From the IMG/VR virus record IMGVR_UViG_3300005253_000018, positions 1 through 49,225 of that record: a DNA stretch of 49,225 bases; one strand, written 5' to 3'. Made by a program: the position numbers and the translations under genes. A model generated the notes under the pieces. The model made no database searches, had not been told where the DNA came from, and saw nothing but the letters and a program-made list of their open reading frames with translations. The stretch is from a virus. Shown here in pieces: positions 47,161 through 49,225 of the stretch (positions within the stretch are counted from its first letter, which is position 1; every line of letters begins with the position of its first letter).

Positions 47161-47687
47161 CAAATATCCACCCGGGCAACATCCACGCTGAACGACGAAC
47201 TATTCAGGGTCGAGGCACAGATCAGGATTCTATCATACCCACCGAGTTTCAGAATATACGATCCGATCCCATTCGCTGCATCGGAATTAGCTTTTCCTGT
47301 TTCAACACCCAATCCGGTGGTCTCAGTTACGGTATCAACGAACAAATCAGTGGCTGAGGATTTCTGACCAGTACCCACTATGGTAGCCAAATCAGCCAGC
47401 AGCCTATAAAAACCACCGAAATTAGCCCTATCCTTATCATCACCGGTACGGATACCATAGATCAGAGGTACATCGGTGACATCATTTAATGCTCCACGGA
47501 ATCTAAGTTCGATTGCCGGGGTCCCTTTATCCACGTTAAATACCATAATACCCGTAGCGGTCAGAGCTTCAGCTACTGCCTGTGCCAGAGCCGTGGTACC
47601 CAGTGCTGCCTGAGATGTGGTAAGCGTCCCTTTTTCCTCAAATTTATACGATAATACTTCTCTGCGGGTCATTACTGCTGACGACAT
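47160..47687 (-). CDS. Structural protein ahead of the terminase genes, 175 aa
   Basis: Beta-rich: ALTATGIMVFNVDKGTPAIE, DVTDVPLIYGIRTGDDKDRA, NGIGSYILKLGGYDRILICA and SSSFSVDVARVDI. It resembles small head or tail fiber-like proteins with a jelly-roll, often found in phages as a minor virion protein. It lies between the metallopeptidase and small terminase and shares a TGATG overlap with the latter. No family name is certain. Confidence 0.62.
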   Translation of the reverse strand: MSSAVMTRREVLSYKFEEKGTLTTSQAALGTTALAQAVAEALTATGIMVFNVDKGTPAIELRFRGALNDVTDVPLIYGIRTGDDKDRANFGGFYRLLADLATIVGTGQKSSATDLFVDTVTETTGLGVETGKANSDAANGIGSYILKLGGYDRILICASTLNSSSFSVDVARVDI

Positions 47688-47688
47688 G

Positions 47689-48096
47689 TTATTTCTCCCG
47701 TGCTTGCTTAATGCGATTTTCTTTACAATATAACCGATATATCATCGGTGAGATTACTCGTACAAGTGACTCATCTTCTGCATCCACACCGCGAGCCTCG
47801 ATCATTATGTGGCATAATTCATGAATCAGGCATTCAATCGGATTACGATTACTCTCTGCCATTCGTGCCAGGGGCACCCAGATTACCGCTTTTAGCGTAT
47901 CGGTGGAATATTCTACTCTGGCGTGAGCATCTTCCCCGTTATCGTCTCCATCCAACTTTACTTCAGGTGGTGCTGCTATCGAAGTATCCAGCTTTATCAG
48001 CCAGTCTCGCAGTTGCATCTGATTCTGGCACCAGCGTATACAAGCCGTGAGTTGCTCCATCGTGGCTGGCTGGTACTTATATTCGATCATCGCCAT
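47689..48096 (-). CDS. Zinc metallopeptidase-like protein, 135 aa
   Basis: Has CLIHELCHIMIE with the HExxH zinc site (H92, E93, H96). The rest is compatible with an SprT/gluzincin-like minimal protease (EQLTACIRWCQNQMQLRD and VEYSTDTLKAVIWVPLARMA). Its acidic third ligand could be in the later EDES segment. Small HExxH proteins at the start of late operons occur in other phages; a head-maturation role is possible. ATG at 48096 has AAGGAAGG upstream; ATG 48090 is an alternative. Confidence 0.7.
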   Translation of the reverse strand: MAMIEYKYQPATMEQLTACIRWCQNQMQLRDWLIKLDTSIAAPPEVKLDGDDNGEDAHARVEYSTDTLKAVIWVPLARMAESNRNPIECLIHELCHIMIEARGVDAEDESLVRVISPMIYRLYCKENRIKQAREK

Positions 48097-48109
48097 CAAT
48101 CAGCCTTCC

Positions 48110-48232
48110 TTAACATTCTTCGTGCCAGTTATAATCCCTCGGTGCCCCGTTATCCGGCAGCATCATCTCCAGCCATAGCCACCATAGCTGGTTCGTTTCA
48201 TACAGCATTATCTGTACCCCGTCACGTGTCAT
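48110..48232 (-). CDS. First late-strand small protein, 40 aa
   Basis: ATG 48232 follows GTGAGG at the right distance and begins about 17 bases after the predicted start of transcription from the promoter at 48256-48284. The product reads MTRDGVQIMLYETNQLWWLW then LEMMLPDNG, Trp-rich and amphipathic, ending APRDYNWHEEC. It is the leader gene of the late operon. Function unknown. Confidence 0.6.
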   Translation of the reverse strand: MTRDGVQIMLYETNQLWWLWLEMMLPDNGAPRDYNWHEEC

Positions 48233-48255
48233 TCGGGCCTCACTTCGCAGATTGT

Positions 48256-48284
48256 ATTATACCATAAACAAGGAGCAAAGTCAA
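48256..48284 (-). promoter_or_regulatory. Sigma70-type promoter for the late operon
   Basis: On the - strand TTGACT (48284-48279), 17-base spacer ending TATGG, then TATAAT (48261-48256). It matches the consensus at 11 of 12 hexamer positions with the extended -10 TG. It drives the terminase-to-portal genes. The twin at 42407-42435 has the same elements, so both are likely read by host RNA polymerase in the same way. Confidence 0.9.
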
Positions 48285-48306
48285 GGGGTTTCTCAGTTTT
48301 ATTCAC

Positions 48307-48328
48307 TTTCCTAAATAGGAAATATAAT
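48307..48328 (+). promoter_or_regulatory. Operator-like dyad against a -10 box
   Basis: The perfect dyad TTTCCTA-AA-TAGGAAA (48307-48322) is followed at once by TATAAT (48323-48328) on the + strand, where it occupies the spacer of a would-be promoter. The -35 (about TATTCA) is poor. A protein bound to the dyad would block or assist early transcription towards 48613. The controlling protein is not known; the winged-HTH protein at 21338 is one candidate. Confidence 0.4.
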
Positions 48329-48494
48329 AGGATATTCTGGATATATATTAGGGATGAGAGAATTTCACGTGTGCCGGACTGCTAGGATAGGGTGGTACCA
48401 CCCCTCGACCACCACGGCCGGAGGGTACTACCCCCGGGTTCGGGTTTCGAGAATCTTGAACGTTGTGAGTATGTTTTGAGATCCGTACAAAACT

Positions 48495-48510
48495 CGTAAG
48501 CTTGCTTACG
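48495..48510 (-). terminator. Stem-loop in the divergent region
   Basis: CGTAAGC (48495-48501) and GCTTACG (48504-48510) are perfect arms with a TT loop. Read on the - strand it is followed by AGTTTTGT, terminator-like. It also overlaps a second pairing TTACGT/ACGTAA (48505-48521), so the two structures exclude each other. Confidence 0.4.
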
Positions 48511-48612
48511 TGCTTAACGTAATAATAAAAATATAAAAGAATTATCGCACCATGTACCAATTATTGAGATATACTCTATATGTAGCAATGGTGCTACTGA
48601 AAGGGGTTTATA

Positions 48613-48837
48613 GTGAAAAACGTTTATGAGTACACCGAAACAATCAACTCAGCTATCCCAATGCGTCGCAACCGTCAACTGTTCAGCAGCAAAGTGAAAG
48701 CCAAAGGACATTTTCTTGATAAGTCTGGGATGCGTCTTGACCCTTTGGCTGATTCCAAAGTTTATCGTGAAGATAACATATGGTCAGTCACGATCGACAA
48801 TACAACGTATGAATGGATCGTTGTTGATTTGTATTAA
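48613..48837 (+). CDS. Hypothetical early protein, 74 aa
   Basis: GTG start after AAAGGGG. The product reads MKNVYEYTETINSAIPMRRN and later KVKAKGHFLDKSGMRLDPLA, ending in a strand-rich TIDNTTYEWIVVDLY. It is the first gene of the + strand arm and thus a likely very early gene. No family recognised. A GTAGCA/TGCTAC hairpin (about 48582-48597) lies just before its ribosome site and may control translation. Confidence 0.65.
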   Translation: MKNVYEYTETINSAIPMRRNRQLFSSKVKAKGHFLDKSGMRLDPLADSKVYREDNIWSVTIDNTTYEWIVVDLY

Positions 48838-48845
48838 ACCCTGTT

Positions 48846-48891
48846 TACCCGTCAAGGTGGTTATTAGCTGTTCGATTCAGTTAAGCGGGTA
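48846..48891 (+). terminator. Stem-loop between the first two early genes
   Basis: TACCCG (48846-48851) pairs with CGGGTA (48886-48891) around a 34-base loop. The flanking bases (ACCCGTC ... GCGGGTAT) repeat those of the hairpin at 599-638. No T-run follows. Confidence 0.35.
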
Positions 48892-48943
48892 TTGCGTAAC
48901 TATGCTAACAGTAATCAGGTAAAATAATTAAAGGGGTTAGACA

Positions 48944-49123
48944 ATGACAAAAGTTGATTTGATAGCGGTTATAACAAAGGCATACTTTCCCAAGAACTTT
49001 GATTATGACAATAACATGAAACAGGTTAAGCGGTTTACCAGTAAACAAAATCGCATGGTCAAGGCTGACCTGATAGACTTAGCTCGTACCGCCTGTGATG
49101 CGTTAGAACAAAGAGGGGAATAG
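48944..49123 (+). CDS. Small basic protein spanning the genome junction, 59 aa
   Basis: ATG after AAAGGGGTTAGACA. The product reads MTKVDLIAVITKAYFPKNFD and then MKQVKRFTSKQNRMVKADLI, ending ACDALEQRGE: mostly helical and basic in the middle. Its final 19 bases lie in the terminal repeat, so the same ending appears at 1-19. The frame runs cleanly across the repeat boundary, which supports joining the ends. Function unknown. Confidence 0.7.
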   Translation: MTKVDLIAVITKAYFPKNFDYDNNMKQVKRFTSKQNRMVKADLIDLARTACDALEQRGE

Positions 49124-49225
49124 TACACTTACACGCCGTCCCCTTACCCCCACGGGGGTTATCGGGTCGATATTTTAGGTTAAACATTAATTGGAACGTA
49201 TAATCAGGAGATATATTATGAAAAC
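49105..49225. repeat. Right copy of the 121-bp terminal direct repeat
   Basis: Exact copy of bases 1-121. It contains the end of the gene at 48944, the ACCCC/GGGGT hairpin and the beginning of the zinc-ribbon gene (ATG at 49218, cut at the window end). Removing one copy gives a unit of 49,104 bp. Confidence 0.95.

Larger units (their letters stand above)
48234..48612. other. Divergent control region, palindrome-rich, no gene
   Basis: About 380 bp between the two arms. Visible elements are the late promoter (48256-48284), a dyad TTTCCTA-AA-TAGGAAA (48307-48322) next to TATAAT on the + strand, perfect palindromes GGGTGGTACCACCC (48390-48403) and GGGTACTACCC (48423-48433), CGTAAGC-TT-GCTTACG (48495-48510), TTACGT/ACGTAA overlapping it, and GTAGCA/TGCTAC near 48582-48597. 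No convincing reading frame is present. It may be the regulatory hub, an origin, or both. Confidence 0.55.

Noticed and set aside
48348-48560. 70-codon - strand frame in the divergent region
   Set aside because: It runs through palindromes and has a Pro/Gly/Arg-rich, low-order sequence (GVVPSGRGGRGVVPPYPSS). No ribosome site or similarity is seen.
1-49225. CRISPR array, integrase or insertion sequence
   Set aside because: No spaced repeat array, no tyrosine or serine recombinase motifs and no transposase were seen. The only mobile-type genes are the two HNH endonucleases.

Overview
The window is one complete tailed-phage genome from a bacterial host. Bases 1-121 are repeated exactly as 49105-49225, and a small gene (48944-49123) ends inside the repeat, so the unit is 49,104 bp and is either a circular or circularly permuted genome, or a linear one with short direct terminal repeats. 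A bacterial host is indicated by strong AGGAG-type ribosome sites, many ATGA/TAATG stop-start overlaps and two textbook sigma70 promoters. I see no integrase, no repressor, no phage RNA polymerase, no CRISPR array and no tRNA gene. The head-tail genes (portal, scaffold, capsid, adaptor, nozzle-like protein, large internal protein) suggest a podovirus-like, short-tailed particle. The host species cannot be told from the sequence.

The genome has two opposed halves. Roughly 48600 through the junction to 22420 is on the + strand. It begins with about 6 kb of very small, mostly unrecognised early genes separated by hairpins, with an AP2-HNH endonuclease, small zinc proteins, a candidate histone-fold protein and two damaged or recoded small genes. 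Then come nucleotide-pool genes (DUF5664-like diphosphohydrolase, deoxyribosyltransferase-like protein), an HTH-phosphoesterase, a family A DNA polymerase, a VRR-NUC nuclease, a RecB/Cas4-like nuclease, a Sak4-like recombinase ATPase, a likely ssDNA-binding protein and a TOPRIM-SF3 primase-helicase. The arm ends with a small membrane/lipoprotein gene, a YiiX-like papain-fold hydrolase, a DUF4326 protein and an HTH protein. Together these make a self-contained replication and recombination module.

Roughly 48232 down to 22334 is on the - strand and holds morphogenesis: a metallopeptidase, a structural protein, small and large terminase, portal, zinc ribbon, scaffold, major capsid, a decoration protein with a lectin-like end, head-tail adaptor, beta-propeller, LamG and nozzle-like tail proteins, an internal virion protein, two fibers, a 1441-residue ejection-type protein and a holin-like protein. 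Two almost identical promoters (TTGACT, 17 bp, TATAAT, both with the same extended -10) drive this arm, one at its head and one just before the scaffold-capsid genes. The arms converge at 22250-22552, where the last genes overlap antisense, and diverge at 48234-48612, a palindrome-rich control region that is the best candidate for the master switch or an origin.

The points most worth a second look are: the broken or recoded genes at 4854-5797; the mutually exclusive RNA hairpins at 5801-5982; one beta-domain inserted into both the adaptor and the nozzle-like protein; a shared C-terminal tag on two neighbouring tail proteins; the twin promoters; and the divergent control region.
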